From Mesorhizobium sp. INR15 (GTDB lineage: Bacteria > Pseudomonadota > Alphaproteobacteria > Rhizobiales > Rhizobiaceae), in the NCBI RefSeq assembly GCF_015500075.1, contig NZ_CP045496.1, forward strand, positions 3,048,001 to 3,112,000: 64,000 nt of DNA. The letters are read 5' to 3'. The position numbers and the translations under genes are program-made. Positions 8,654 through 18,043 of this stretch are shown one piece after another; position 1 is the stretch's first letter; each line of letters begins with the position of its first letter. The notes under the pieces were generated by a model, which saw nothing but the letters and a program-made list of their open reading frames with translations, did not search any database and was not told where the DNA came from.

Positions 8654-8680
8654 ACCCAGACCTGCCAACGTGGAATCCTC

Positions 8681-9340
8681 ATGACCCAGTGGTCCGGCTA
8701 TTTCGGCCTGATATTGCAGGGAGCGCTTGTCACCATCGAGCTGACGCTGATGGGGTCGGTGCTTGCGCTGTTCATGGCCTTTGTCGCCGGCATGGGGCGG
8801 CTGTCGCGCTTCTTCGTGCTGCGGGCGCTCGCTACCGCCTATATCGAATTCTTCCGTGGAACCTCGATTTTCGTGCAGCTGTTCTTCGCCTATTTCGTGC
8901 TGCCGCTGATCGGGCTCGAATTGACGCCGCTGCAGGCCGGCGTGCTGGCGCTGGGCCTCAATGTCGGCGCCTATGCCGCCGAAGTGGTGCGCGGCGCCGT
9001 GCAATCGATCGGCGGCGAACAGTATGAGGCCTGCGTGGCGCTCAATCTCGGCCGCTGGCAAGGCATGCGTCATGTCATCCTGCCGCAGGCGCTTCTGGTG
9101 ATGCTGCCGACTTTCGGCAACAACGCCATCGAGTTGCTCAAGGCGACATCCGTGGTGTCGCTGATCTCGCTCGCCGACCTGACCTTCCAGGCGCAGGTGG
9201 TGCGCGCCCAGACCGGCAACACGATGGTGCCGTTCACCACAATCCTGATCATCTATTTCATCCTGGCGCTGCTCATTTCCTGGGGCGTGCGCTCATTGGA
9301 ACGCCGCATGGCGCGCGGCCTCGACGGAGTGCGCGTCTAA
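8681..9340 (+). CDS. ehuC: Ectoine/hydroxyectoine ABC transporter permease EhuC
   Basis: A 219-residue inner-membrane permease of the HisM/GlnP group. The first transmembrane segment starts near residue 8, and the segment EYFRGTS-type (here IEFFRGTSIFVQLFF) is typical. The EAA coupling loop lies around NLGRWQGMRHVILPQALLVM, where it would touch EhuA. Paired with EhuD, 34 bases downstream, it forms the channel for ectoines. Confidence 0.88.
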   Translation: MTQWSGYFGLILQGALVTIELTLMGSVLALFMAFVAGMGRLSRFFVLRALATAYIEFFRGTSIFVQLFFAYFVLPLIGLELTPLQAGVLALGLNVGAYAAEVVRGAVQSIGGEQYEACVALNLGRWQGMRHVILPQALLVMLPTFGNNAIELLKATSVVSLISLADLTFQAQVVRAQTGNTMVPFTTILIIYFILALLISWGVRSLERRMARGLDGVRV

Positions 9341-9374
9341 TGGCCAATGCCCTTCTGTTAAATTGGGTCTTCTG

Positions 9375-10034
9375 ATGGAATGGGATTGGAATTTCGTCTG
9401 GCAGATCATGCCGACGCTGATCCAGGGGGTGAAGATCACCATCCTGGCAACGCTGCTTGGCTCGTTGCTGGCAGCGGTTGTCGGGCTTGGCATCGCACTG
9501 GCACGCCGCTCGCCCAACAAGGCGTTATCGCGCACGGTCGGTTTCCTCGCCGAATTCATCCGCGGCACGCCGCTTCTGGTGCAGCTCTATTTCATCTTCT
9601 ACGTGCTGCCCGATGTCGGCATCCTGTTGCCGCCGCTGGTGGCCGGCGTCATCGGGCTTGGCCTGCATTACGGCACCTACACGGCGGAAGTTTATCGTGC
9701 GGGCATCGACAATGTGCCGCGCGGCCAGTGGGAAGCGGCCAAGGCGTGCAACCTGAATGCCCGGCAGACGTGGTCGCACATCATCATCCCGCAGGCGATC
9801 CCGCCGATGATCCCGGCGCTGGCCAACTATTTCATCGCCATGTTCAAGGAGACGCCACTCCTGTCGGCGATCACCGTGCTGGAATTGATGAACCAGGCGA
9901 AGAGCGTGGCCAACACCTACTACCGCTACATCGAGCCGATCACGCTGGTCGGCGCCTTCTTCCTGGTCATCAGCCTTTGTTCGGTCGTGCTGCTGCGCTG
10001 GCTGGAACGCCGTTACGGCAAGATCGAGAGGTAG
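9375..10034 (+). CDS. ehuD: Ectoine/hydroxyectoine ABC transporter permease EhuD
   Basis: A 219-residue second permease subunit. It has family marks EFIRGTPLLVQLYF and an EAA loop around NLNARQTWSHIIIPQAIPPM. The start is set at ATG 9375 (MEWDWNFVWQIM). A TTG 12 bases upstream is possible but lacks a better ribosome site. Hydrophobic segments run through most of the length. The stop lies 3 bases before the eutA start, so translation is probably coupled. Confidence 0.88.
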   Translation: MEWDWNFVWQIMPTLIQGVKITILATLLGSLLAAVVGLGIALARRSPNKALSRTVGFLAEFIRGTPLLVQLYFIFYVLPDVGILLPPLVAGVIGLGLHYGTYTAEVYRAGIDNVPRGQWEAAKACNLNARQTWSHIIIPQAIPPMIPALANYFIAMFKETPLLSAITVLELMNQAKSVANTYYRYIEPITLVGAFFLVISLCSVVLLRWLERRYGKIER

Positions 10035-10037
10035 AGC

Positions 10038-10817
10038 TTGAAGCCCTTGCCCGAAATCAAGGTCCATTGGAAGCGGCCACCGCTCGATGACCGCCCCCTG
10101 GAGCGGCGCGTCGGCCTGATCATTCTCGCCACCGACCACACCAGCGAGCCGGATTTCCGCCGCATGGTGGCGAGCGAGCGGATCGGCGTCTATGTCGCGC
10201 GCATTCCCTACAAAAACCCGACGACGCCTGAGAACCTGCGCAAGATGCAGCCTGCGCTGACGGCGGGCGCGGCGCTGATCCTGCCTGACGAGCCGCTCGA
10301 CGCCATCTGCTATTCCTGCACCTCGGCCTCGGTGGTGATTGGTGATGCCGAAATCGAGGCGGCGGTCGCGGCAGCCAAGCCCGGCGTGCCTGTGGTGACG
10401 CCGCCGATGGCCGGCGTGCGCGGGCTCAATGCATTCGGCGTGCGCAGGATCAGCATCCTCACGCCTTACACGGTCGAGACATCCAGGCCGATGGCGGCCT
10501 ATTTCGCGGCGCAAGGGTTCGAGATCGTCAGCTTCACCTGCCTCGGTTTCGAGGATGATCGCGAGATGGCGCGCATCGCTCCGGACGCACTTGTCGATCT
10601 GGCGCGCGAGGCAACAGACCCCAGCGCCGAGGCGCTGTTTGTGTCCTGCACGGCCCTGCGGGCAGCACTCGCCATCAGCGGCATGGAGGCAGCAATTGGC
10701 CGTCCCGTGGTGACCAGCAACCAGGCAAGCGCCTGGAATTGCCTGCGGCTCTGCGGCGATGAAACCGCCCGTCCCGAATTCGGCCGTCTGATGACGCTGC
10801 CGATGAAGCGCGGTTGA
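10038..10817 (+). CDS. eutA: Ectoine utilization protein EutA (Asp/Glu racemase superfamily)
   Basis: 259 residues of the maleate isomerase / aspartate-glutamate racemase superfamily. Two cysteines in the expected catalytic places are visible: CYSCTSASVVIG (about residue 95) and FVSCTALRAA (about 198). EutA is conserved in hydroxyectoine-using bacteria and is thought to epimerise a hydroxylated intermediate; its exact reaction is inferred. It appears to start at a TTG, with GAGAGG upstream, directly behind ehuD. Confidence 0.85.
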   Translation: MKPLPEIKVHWKRPPLDDRPLERRVGLIILATDHTSEPDFRRMVASERIGVYVARIPYKNPTTPENLRKMQPALTAGAALILPDEPLDAICYSCTSASVVIGDAEIEAAVAAAKPGVPVVTPPMAGVRGLNAFGVRRISILTPYTVETSRPMAAYFAAQGFEIVSFTCLGFEDDREMARIAPDALVDLAREATDPSAEALFVSCTALRAALAISGMEAAIGRPVVTSNQASAWNCLRLCGDETARPEFGRLMTLPMKRG

Positions 10818-10820
10818 ACC

Positions 10821-11807
10821 ATGGCCATGGTCACGCTGCAGGATATCCGCGCCGCGCGCGACCGCATCGCCGACAGGATCGAGCGGACGGCGACCGTGAT
10901 TTCCCAGAGTCTTTCCGGGCGGTTGGGTCATCCGGTTTACCTGAAGCTCGAGCATCGCCAGACGACCGGCAGCTTCAAGCTGCGCGGTGCATCCAATGCG
11001 ATTGCTTCGCTCGATGCTCAGGAGAAAGCGCTTGGCGTGGTGGCGGCGTCCACCGGCAATCACGGCCGCGCGCTCGCCCATGCCGCGAAGCTCGAGGGCA
11101 TGCGCGCGGTGATCTGCATGTCGCGGCTGGTGCCCGAAAACAAGCTTGCGGAAATCCGCCGGCTCGGGGCCGAGGTGCGCATCGTCGGAAACAGCCAGGA
11201 CGACGCGCAGCAGGAAGTCGAGCGGCTGGTGGCAGAGGAGGGGTTGGTGATGCTGCCGCCCTTCGACCATCCCGCCGTCATCGCCGGGCAAGGCACGCTC
11301 GGGCTGGAGATGATCCAGCAGATTCCTGATGCCGCCCTGGTGCTGGTGCCACTGTCCGGCGGCGGACTGGCTTCAGGCATTGCCGCCGCGGTCAAGGGCG
11401 TCAGCCCCCGCACAAAGGTCATCGGTGTCTCGATGGCGCGCGGCGCGGCCATGAAGGCCAGCCTCGATGCGGGCCGTCCGGTGCTGGTGGAGGAATTGCC
11501 AACGCTGGCGGATTCGCTTGGCGGCGGCATCGGGCTGGACAACCGGCTGACCTTCGCCATGTGCCGCGACCTGCTCGACGATGTCATTCTACTCAGCGAG
11601 GACGAGATCGCCGCCGGCATACGCCACGCCTACGAGCAGGAGCGCGAGATCGTCGAGGGCGCCGGCGCGGTCGGCATTGCCGCGCTGCTCGCCGGCAAGG
11701 TCAAGGCCGACGGGCCGGTGGTTGTCCTGCTTTCTGGCCGCAATATCGATATGGACCAGCACCGCAGGATCGTTTGCGGCGATACCTTCGCGGAGCGCGC
11801 CGCATGA
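10821..11807 (+). CDS. eutB: Ectoine utilization protein EutB (threonine dehydratase-like)
   Basis: A 328-residue fold-type-II PLP enzyme. It shows the Schiff-base lysine in TTGSFKLRGASNA, the substrate loop ASTGNHGRA, and the glycine-rich phosphate-binding loop PLSGGGLASGI. In hydroxyectoine degradation EutB is understood to dehydrate or deaminate the hydroxylated diaminobutyrate derivative, in the manner of threonine dehydratase. There is no C-terminal ACT regulatory domain, as in other EutB proteins. It overlaps eutC by four bases (ATGA). Confidence 0.88.
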   Translation: MAMVTLQDIRAARDRIADRIERTATVISQSLSGRLGHPVYLKLEHRQTTGSFKLRGASNAIASLDAQEKALGVVAASTGNHGRALAHAAKLEGMRAVICMSRLVPENKLAEIRRLGAEVRIVGNSQDDAQQEVERLVAEEGLVMLPPFDHPAVIAGQGTLGLEMIQQIPDAALVLVPLSGGGLASGIAAAVKGVSPRTKVIGVSMARGAAMKASLDAGRPVLVEELPTLADSLGGGIGLDNRLTFAMCRDLLDDVILLSEDEIAAGIRHAYEQEREIVEGAGAVGIAALLAGKVKADGPVVVLLSGRNIDMDQHRRIVCGDTFAERAA

Positions 11808-12796
11808 GCCGGATGATCATCCTCACCGAGACGGACCTGCGCAAGATCGTGACACTCGATCTCGATGCCGTCGCCTGCGTTGAAAATGCGTTCCGCGCGC
11901 TCGCCACCTTGCCTGTGGCGATGCCGCCGATCCTGCGGCTCGACATTCCCGAGCATCGCGGCGAGGTCGACGTGAAGACCGCCTATGTGCCCGGTGTCGA
12001 TGGCTTTGCCATCAAGATCAGCCCTGGCTTTTTCGACAATCCCAAGCTTGGCCTGCCAAGCGTCAACGGCATGATGGTGCTGCTGTCGGCCACGACCGGC
12101 CTGGTCGAGGCGCTGCTGCTCGACAACGGCTATCTCACCGATGTCCGCACGGCGGCGGCGGGTGCCGTCGCGGCCAGGCATTTGTCGCGGGAGGATTCCT
12201 CCGTGGCGACGATCTTTGGCGCCGGCGTCCAGGCCGGGCTGCAGCTCGAAGCGCTGATGCTGGTGCGGCCGATCGCCGAGGCACGCATCTGGGCCCGCGA
12301 TGCGGTCAAGGCGGAAAAGATCGCCGGCACCTTGCGCGAAAAGCTCGGCATTCTGGCGCGCGCCGAACCGGATGCGTCAAGAGCGGTTGCCGGCGCCGAC
12401 ATCATCGTCACCACGACACCCTCGACCGAGCCGCTGGTCAAGGCGGGCTTCGTTTCCGCCGGCCAGCACATCACCGCCATGGGATCGGACGCCGAACACA
12501 AGAACGAGATCGCGCCGGCCATTCTGCGCATGGCCGACCTCTATGTCGCCGACAGCGCCCGCCAGGCGCGGCGGCTGGGCGAACTGCACCATGCGATCGC
12601 CGCGGGCGTGATGGCAGCCGACGCTGAAGTGACGGAGCTTGGCCAGATCATCGCTGGCGAACGGCCAGGCAGGCGCTCGGCCAGCGACATCACCCTCGCC
12701 GACCTTACGGGTACCGGCGTGCAGGACACGGCGATCGCCACGCTCGCCCGCGATCGTGCGCGGGCCGTGAAAGCCGGGACGATTTTCGAAAGCTGA
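11804..12796 (+). CDS. eutC: Ectoine utilization protein EutC (ornithine cyclodeaminase/mu-crystallin family)
   Basis: 330 residues with a Rossmann NAD(P) site (VATIFGAGVQAGLQ, about residues 135-148) and the family's TDVRTAAAGAVAA stretch just before it. The family includes ornithine cyclodeaminase and ketimine reductases. With EutB it is thought to convert hydroxyectoine-derived intermediates, perhaps by reducing an imine. The ATG at 11804 is chosen because it overlaps the eutB stop; the frame stays open upstream only as a shadow of eutB. Confidence 0.88.
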   Translation: MSRMIILTETDLRKIVTLDLDAVACVENAFRALATLPVAMPPILRLDIPEHRGEVDVKTAYVPGVDGFAIKISPGFFDNPKLGLPSVNGMMVLLSATTGLVEALLLDNGYLTDVRTAAAGAVAARHLSREDSSVATIFGAGVQAGLQLEALMLVRPIAEARIWARDAVKAEKIAGTLREKLGILARAEPDASRAVAGADIIVTTTPSTEPLVKAGFVSAGQHITAMGSDAEHKNEIAPAILRMADLYVADSARQARRLGELHHAIAAGVMAADAEVTELGQIIAGERPGRRSASDITLADLTGTGVQDTAIATLARDRARAVKAGTIFES

Positions 12797-12846
12797 TGCT
12801 GGCCACGGGAGCAGGCTCCAGGCCCAACAAACGAGGACCAAGAACA

Positions 12847-14025
12847 ATGCAGCCGAACCTGAAATTCTCGCGCGGCGAATACGCGGACCGCCTCGCCAAG
12901 ACCCGGCAAGCCATGGCGGCCAAGGGCGTTGACCTGCTTGTCGTCAGCGACCCATCCAACATGGCCTGGTTGACCGGCTATGATGGCTGGTCGTTCTATG
13001 TGCACCAGGCCGTCATCGTGCCGCCATCGGGCGAGCCGGTCTGGTACGGGCGCGGCCAGGATGCCAATGGCGCCCGCCGCACCGCCTATCTCGCGCATGA
13101 CAACATCGTCGGCTATGCCGACCACTATGTGCAGTCGACCGAGCGCCATCCGATGGACTTTCTGTCGAGCGTGCTGACCGATCGTGGCTGGGGCAAGCTT
13201 ACCGTCGGCGTCGAGATGGACAATTACTGGTTCTCGGCCGCCGCCTTCGCCGCCTTGCAGAAGCATCTTCCCAATGCCCGCTTTGTCGATGCAACCGCGC
13301 TGGTCAACTGGCAGCGTGCGGTGAAGAGCCCGACCGAGATCGACTATATGCGCAAGGCGGCCCGGATCGTCGAGGCGATGCACCAGCGCATCGTCGACAA
13401 GATAGAGGTCGGCATGCGCAAATGCGATCTCGTCGCCGAGATCTACGATGTCGGCACGCGGGGCGTCGACGGTATCGGCGGCGACTATCCAGCGATCGTG
13501 CCGTTGCTTCCTTCGGGCGCCGATGCATCGGCGCCGCACCTGACCTGGGACGACCAGCCGATGAAGTCGGGCGAGGGTACGTTCTTCGAGATCGCGGGCT
13601 GCTATAACAGGTACCATTGCCCGCTGTCGCGCACCGTCTTCCTCGGCAAGCCGACGCAGGAATTTCTCGATGCCGAGAAGGCGACGCTTGAAGGAATGGA
13701 CGCTGGCCTGGCGGCGGCAAAGCCCGGCAACACATGCGAGGACATCGCCAACGCCTTCTTCGCGGTCCTGAAGAAATACGGCATCGTCAAGGACAACCGC
13801 ACCGGCTACTCCATCGGTCTGTCCTATCCGCCGGACTGGGGCGAACGCACGATGAGCCTGCGCCCGGGCGACCGCACCGAACTCAAGCCAGGCATGACCT
13901 TCCATTTCATGACCGGCCTGTGGCTGGAGACAATGGGGCTGGAAATCACCGAATCCATCCTGATCACCGACACGGGCGTGGAGTGCCTGGCCAATGTGCC
14001 GCGCAAGCTGGTGGTGAAGGATTGA
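12847..14025 (+). CDS. doeA: Ectoine hydrolase DoeA (EutD)
   Basis: A 392-residue creatinase/M24-like hydrolase that opens the ectoine ring to N-acetyl-L-2,4-diaminobutyrate. The N-terminal creatinase domain includes SDPSNMAWLTGYDGWSFY and a conserved WYGRGQDANGARRTAY stretch. The pita-bread domain follows (residues about 165-385), with HLTWDDQPMKSGEGTFFEIAG and SYPPDWGERTMSLRPGD. Several canonical M24 metal ligands are absent, as expected for DoeA. Start: ATG 12847 with GAGGA upstream. Translation into doeB follows after 5 bases. Confidence 0.92.
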   Translation: MQPNLKFSRGEYADRLAKTRQAMAAKGVDLLVVSDPSNMAWLTGYDGWSFYVHQAVIVPPSGEPVWYGRGQDANGARRTAYLAHDNIVGYADHYVQSTERHPMDFLSSVLTDRGWGKLTVGVEMDNYWFSAAAFAALQKHLPNARFVDATALVNWQRAVKSPTEIDYMRKAARIVEAMHQRIVDKIEVGMRKCDLVAEIYDVGTRGVDGIGGDYPAIVPLLPSGADASAPHLTWDDQPMKSGEGTFFEIAGCYNRYHCPLSRTVFLGKPTQEFLDAEKATLEGMDAGLAAAKPGNTCEDIANAFFAVLKKYGIVKDNRTGYSIGLSYPPDWGERTMSLRPGDRTELKPGMTFHFMTGLWLETMGLEITESILITDTGVECLANVPRKLVVKD

Positions 14026-14030
14026 GCCCG

Positions 14031-15032
14031 ATGTCCAGTCCGCGCCCATCGCCGATCACACCTACCGTCGATTTCAACCGCGACGGTGCCCAGCACGGTT
14101 TCCTGCGCTTGCCCTACAGCCGCGACGACTCGGCGTGGGGCTCGGTGATGATCCCGGTCTGCGTCATCCGCAACGGCCAAGGTCCGGTGGCGCTGCTGAC
14201 CGGTGGCAACCATGGCGACGAGTATGAGGGACCGCTGGCGCTCTACGACCTGGCGCGCACGCTTGACCCGCGCCAGGTCAGCGGCACGGTCATCATCGTG
14301 CCGGCGATGAATTATCCCGCGTTCCGCGCTGGCACGCGAACGTCGCCGATCGACAGAGGCAACATGAACCGCAGCTTTCCCGGCCGCCCTGACGGCACGG
14401 TGACGGAGAAGATCGCCGATTACTTCCAGCGCGAACTTCTGCCGCGAGCCGACATCGTGTTCGACTTTCATTCTGGTGGCAAGACGCTTGATTTCGTGCC
14501 CTTTTGTGCCGCTCACACGGTGCCCGACAAGGCCTTGGAGCAGAAGGCGTTTGCCGCCGTGGCGGCATTCTCCGCACCGTTCTCGATGCGCATGATCGAG
14601 ATCGATGCCGTCGGCATGTACGACACGGCGGCGGAGGAAATGGGCAAGGTGTTCGTCAGCACCGAGCTTGGCGGCGGCGGTACCTCGCGCGCGCAAACCG
14701 TGCGGATCGCAAGGCGCGGCGTGCTCAATGTGCTGCGCCATTCCGGTATCGTCGCTGGTGCGGTCGAGAAGACTCGAACGCAGTGGCTCGACATGCCGTC
14801 GGGCGACTGCTTCTCCTTCGCCGAGGAAGACGGCATGATCGAGACAATGGCCGACCTGGGCGAGCCTGTCGAAAAGGACGCTGTGCTGGCCCGCATCCAT
14901 TCCACCGGCCGCACCGGCATGGCACCGCAGGAGATCCGCGCGAAGATGTCGGGACTGCTGGCGGCACGGCATTTTCCCGGCCTGGTCAAAGCCGGCGACT
15001 GTGCGGCGGTGGTTGCCGTCGAGGTGGATTGA
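14031..15032 (+). CDS. doeB: N-acetyl-diaminobutyrate deacetylase DoeB (EutE)
   Basis: A 333-residue zinc deacetylase of the succinylglutamate desuccinylase/aspartoacylase family. Zinc-binding features are the His and Glu in GGNHGDEYEGPLAL and the later His in FDFHSGGKTLDF. The reaction releases acetate from N-acetyl-2,4-diaminobutyrate, giving the substrate of DoeD. DoeA and DoeB are reported to work as a hydrolase-deacetylase complex. ATG 14031 is five bases after the doeA stop. It is the last gene of the plus-strand ectoine operon. Confidence 0.92.
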   Translation: MSSPRPSPITPTVDFNRDGAQHGFLRLPYSRDDSAWGSVMIPVCVIRNGQGPVALLTGGNHGDEYEGPLALYDLARTLDPRQVSGTVIIVPAMNYPAFRAGTRTSPIDRGNMNRSFPGRPDGTVTEKIADYFQRELLPRADIVFDFHSGGKTLDFVPFCAAHTVPDKALEQKAFAAVAAFSAPFSMRMIEIDAVGMYDTAAEEMGKVFVSTELGGGGTSRAQTVRIARRGVLNVLRHSGIVAGAVEKTRTQWLDMPSGDCFSFAEEDGMIETMADLGEPVEKDAVLARIHSTGRTGMAPQEIRAKMSGLLAARHFPGLVKAGDCAAVVAVEVD

Positions 15033-15052
15033 AGGCCTTAAACGAAGCCTTC
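15031..15052. terminator. Possible bidirectional terminator between doeB and the response regulator gene
   Basis: GAAGGC and GCCTTC form a 6-bp stem with a 10-base loop at the junction of two convergent genes. No T run is present, so support is structural and positional only. Confidence 0.35.
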
Positions 15053-15058
15053 CCGCGG

Positions 15059-15427
15059 CTAGCCGAGCAGGCCCTGAATGGTGGCGGCGACCGCCGCCGG
15101 GGCATAGGGCTTTGGCAGGAAGACGCCGCCGCTGGGCATCGCCTCCTGCGCCGGCTGGCGCTTGCCGGAGGTGATAATGATCTTGACCGGCGGCCAGCGG
15201 TCCCGCACGGCGGCGGACAGCCGCAATCCGTCCATCGAGCCCGGCATGTCGATGTCGGTGAACAGGAGGCTGATGTCCTGGCGCGCCTCCAGAAGCGCGA
15301 TCGCCTGGTCCGCGTTGCTGGCTTCAAGCACGTTGTACCCCGCCTCGCGCAACTCGTCGGCGATGGCGAACAAGAGGAAGGCCTCGTCTTCGACGACAAG
15401 GACCGTGGCGAGAGGCTGTGTGCTCAT
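15059..15427 (-). CDS. Single-domain response regulator (receiver)
   Basis: 122 residues made of one CheY-like receiver: the acidic pair in VLVVEDEAFLLF, the phosphoacceptor aspartate in LLFTDIDMPGSMDG, the switch threonine/serine in IIITSGK and the lysine in VFLPKPYA. There is no output domain, so it must act on a partner protein or as a phosphate shuttle. It starts 16 bases after the stop of the sensor kinase upstream, its obvious partner. Confidence 0.9.
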   Translation of the reverse strand: MSTQPLATVLVVEDEAFLLFAIADELREAGYNVLEASNADQAIALLEARQDISLLFTDIDMPGSMDGLRLSAAVRDRWPPVKIIITSGKRQPAQEAMPSGGVFLPKPYAPAAVAATIQGLLG

Positions 15428-15443
15428 GACAGGCCTTATGTAG

Positions 15444-17795
15444 TCAGTAGCGCGCGGTCGGCAACTGGGGTGCCGGTGCGTTCAACACACATTCGACGCC
15501 ATCGGGATGGTAATGGATCTGTACCGACCCGCCGAAATCGGTGCCGAAGACGCGCTCGATCAGGAAACGGCCAAAGCCGCGCCTGGTCGGCGGCGTGACC
15601 GCTGGGCCGCCTTGTTCGCGCCAGCGCCATATCAGCCTGGTCTGGCCGCCGGCCTCGGATGGCGGATGCATCGACCATTCGATCGACACCTTGCCATCGG
15701 GCACCGACAGCGCGCCGTATTTTAGCGCATTGGTGGCCAGTTCGTTGACAGCCAGCGCCAGCGTCAGCGCCATCTTCGGGTTGATCGGCAGGGCCGGTCC
15801 GGAGACGGAGATCTGTTCGGCCGGAAAGGCCGCGATGGTGTTGTCGATCACCTGGCGCATCGAGGCGCTGGTCCAGCGGGTCTTGTTGAGAATATCGTGC
15901 GCGTTGGCCAGCGCGCGCAGGCGCTCGTTGAAGGTGGCGCTCGCCGTGGCGATGTCGGTGTTGCGCAGCGTCTGCGAGGCGATGGCGGCGACCATGGCGA
16001 GGATGTTCTTGATGCGGTGCTCAAGCTCGTGCGTCAGCAGTTCCTGCCGCGTCTGCGCCTCTCGCCGGTCGGTAACATCCTGCATGACGCCAAACATCTT
16101 GACCGGCTTGCCGGTCTCGTCATGGACAAAGTCGATATGGCGTGACAGCCAGCGCATTTCGCCCGTGTCGGGCCGCCGGATGCGGTATTCGACGCTCGGT
16201 ACCGCCGTGCCCCGTTCGCGGGTCTCGGGATTGGAGCGGATGTCCTTGTCTTCGGGGATGACGATGTTTTCGAGCAGGCTGATATGGCTGCTCTCTCGCG
16301 GGCTGAGCCCCCACAGGTTCCAGAAATTTTCCGAGCCGACCACGGTTCCGCTGGCGATGTCGAGTTCAAGCGCGGCAATGCCGGCGGCGGACTGCGACAG
16401 CTGCAGGCGGCGCTCGCTTTCAAGCAGGGCCTGCGTCGCCTGCTTCTGGTCGTCGATGTCGGTGTTGGTGCCGATCCAGCGCACGATCTCGCCTTCGGCA
16501 TCGCGGATCGGCACGGCGCGAGCAATGAACCAGCGATAGACGCCGTCATGGCGGCGCAGCCGGAACTCAGTCTCGTAAAAGACGCCTGCGGCGAGGGCGC
16601 CCTGCCATTTTTCGGCGGCTGAACCGATATCGTCGGGGTGGACGATAGCGGCCCAGGCCTGCCCGTCGAGCTCGCCCGAAATCTTGCCGGAATAGTCGTA
16701 GACGCGCGGGTTGAACCAGTCGAGCAGGCCTTTCGGCGAAGCGGTCCAGACGTGGTTTGGCATTGCCTCGGCGAAGGTACGAAACTGGGCTTCGCTCTGG
16801 CGCAGCGCGGTTTCGGCGACGAGCCTGTCGGTAACGTCTACACCTTGCACGAAGATGCCGATGACCTCGCCGCCCGGGTTGCGCACCGGTTGATAAACGA
16901 GATCGATGAAGCGGTCTTCCTTGGCGGCACCCGGCGTTCGTTCCAGCTCGGCCTTGAGGGCGTAGCCAATGAAGACCTCGCCACTCCCAAACACCTGGTC
17001 GAGCAGTTCGAAGAAACCTTGTCCCTCGATTTCCGGCAGGGCTTCGCGGATCGGCTTGCCGATGATGTCGCGGTGGCCGACAAGCTGCATGTAGGCGGCA
17101 TTGGTCATCTCGACGACATGCCGGGGGCCGGACAGCATGGCCATGAAGCCTGGCGCCTGATCGAACATCTGGCGTTGGCGGTCGCGTTCGCCGACACGCC
17201 AGCGCTCGGCGGTAACCTTTTCGGTTGTTTCGATAACGATGGCGATGACGCCGGCCGGTTTGCCGCTCTCATCCAGCACCGGCGAATAGTCGAGGTCGAG
17301 CCACACCTGCTCGGGCCTGCCGGTGCGGTTGAGCGTCAGCACCTGTTCGCGGTAGGCGAGCGTGCCGCCGCCATGCAGGCAGACCTTCATGATGTTGTCG
17401 TTGAAGTCGGCGACTTCCGGCCAGCCCTCGCGCACCTTGGAGCCGAGCAGCCGCGGATGGCGGCCACCGGCGAAGTGCGAATAACCGTCATTGTAGATCA
17501 TCACGCCGTCGTCGCCCCACAGCATGACGATCGGCACTTTCGAGCGCAGGATCAGTGACACCGCCGTCTTCAGGCTTTGCGGCCAGACCTCGATCGGCCC
17601 GATCGAGGTCGCGGCCCAGTCGAAACGGGCGATCAGGCAGCCGAGCTCGCCGCCACCGGACAGGAAGGCATGGTCGGTTGCAGGACTGGCATTAAAAACT
17701 GGCATGATGTCTCGTAAGTTCGTCGGCGCGGATTTCCCGTCGCTGACATCCAGGCCTTTGCCATCCACAATCAGCGATGCGGACATGCCCGGCAT
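15444..17795 (-). CDS. Multi-PAS sensor histidine kinase, HWE family
   Basis: 783 residues without convincing membrane segments, so probably cytoplasmic. Three to four PAS/PAC modules span residues about 50-575 (seen as PAC-like ends such as GVIAIVIETTEKV and GIFVQGVDVTDR). The HWE transmitter follows: phosphoacceptor His593 in ELEHRIKNIL, the N box NELATNALKYGALS and the WREQGGP stretch. HWE kinases are abundant in rhizobia and often pair with single receivers such as the gene next door. Other starts (17786, 17705) are possible; none has a clear ribosome site. The signal is unknown. Confidence 0.9.
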   Translation of the reverse strand: MPGMSASLIVDGKGLDVSDGKSAPTNLRDIMPVFNASPATDHAFLSGGGELGCLIARFDWAATSIGPIEVWPQSLKTAVSLILRSKVPIVMLWGDDGVMIYNDGYSHFAGGRHPRLLGSKVREGWPEVADFNDNIMKVCLHGGGTLAYREQVLTLNRTGRPEQVWLDLDYSPVLDESGKPAGVIAIVIETTEKVTAERWRVGERDRQRQMFDQAPGFMAMLSGPRHVVEMTNAAYMQLVGHRDIIGKPIREALPEIEGQGFFELLDQVFGSGEVFIGYALKAELERTPGAAKEDRFIDLVYQPVRNPGGEVIGIFVQGVDVTDRLVAETALRQSEAQFRTFAEAMPNHVWTASPKGLLDWFNPRVYDYSGKISGELDGQAWAAIVHPDDIGSAAEKWQGALAAGVFYETEFRLRRHDGVYRWFIARAVPIRDAEGEIVRWIGTNTDIDDQKQATQALLESERRLQLSQSAAGIAALELDIASGTVVGSENFWNLWGLSPRESSHISLLENIVIPEDKDIRSNPETRERGTAVPSVEYRIRRPDTGEMRWLSRHIDFVHDETGKPVKMFGVMQDVTDRREAQTRQELLTHELEHRIKNILAMVAAIASQTLRNTDIATASATFNERLRALANAHDILNKTRWTSASMRQVIDNTIAAFPAEQISVSGPALPINPKMALTLALAVNELATNALKYGALSVPDGKVSIEWSMHPPSEAGGQTRLIWRWREQGGPAVTPPTRRGFGRFLIERVFGTDFGGSVQIHYHPDGVECVLNAPAPQLPTARY

Positions 17796-18043
17796 TGGCC
17801 GTCAAAGCGAAGACTGAAAGCTTAGGCACCCCGATCGCCAGAACACCGGAAACGCGATTAAGTTCCGAGCGCATCTCACTTTTTTGAAAGCAGGCATTTT
17901 GTCACCGGGATTAAGGGGGCTGTGTCCCAGGGTGATGCCCGCTCAGGTTGAGCCTTCTTTAGCGGCAACTTAACCAAAGTTGACAGCAGATCGAACGCAT
18001 TTGCTTCTCGCCCGTTTTCCCTGAGGGAAGCGGGAGCAAGGCA

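Noticed and set aside
9525..11291. A 588-codon minus-strand frame opposite ehuD, eutA and eutB
   Set aside because: It covers three conserved genes, is His- and Arg-rich and shows no domain pattern.
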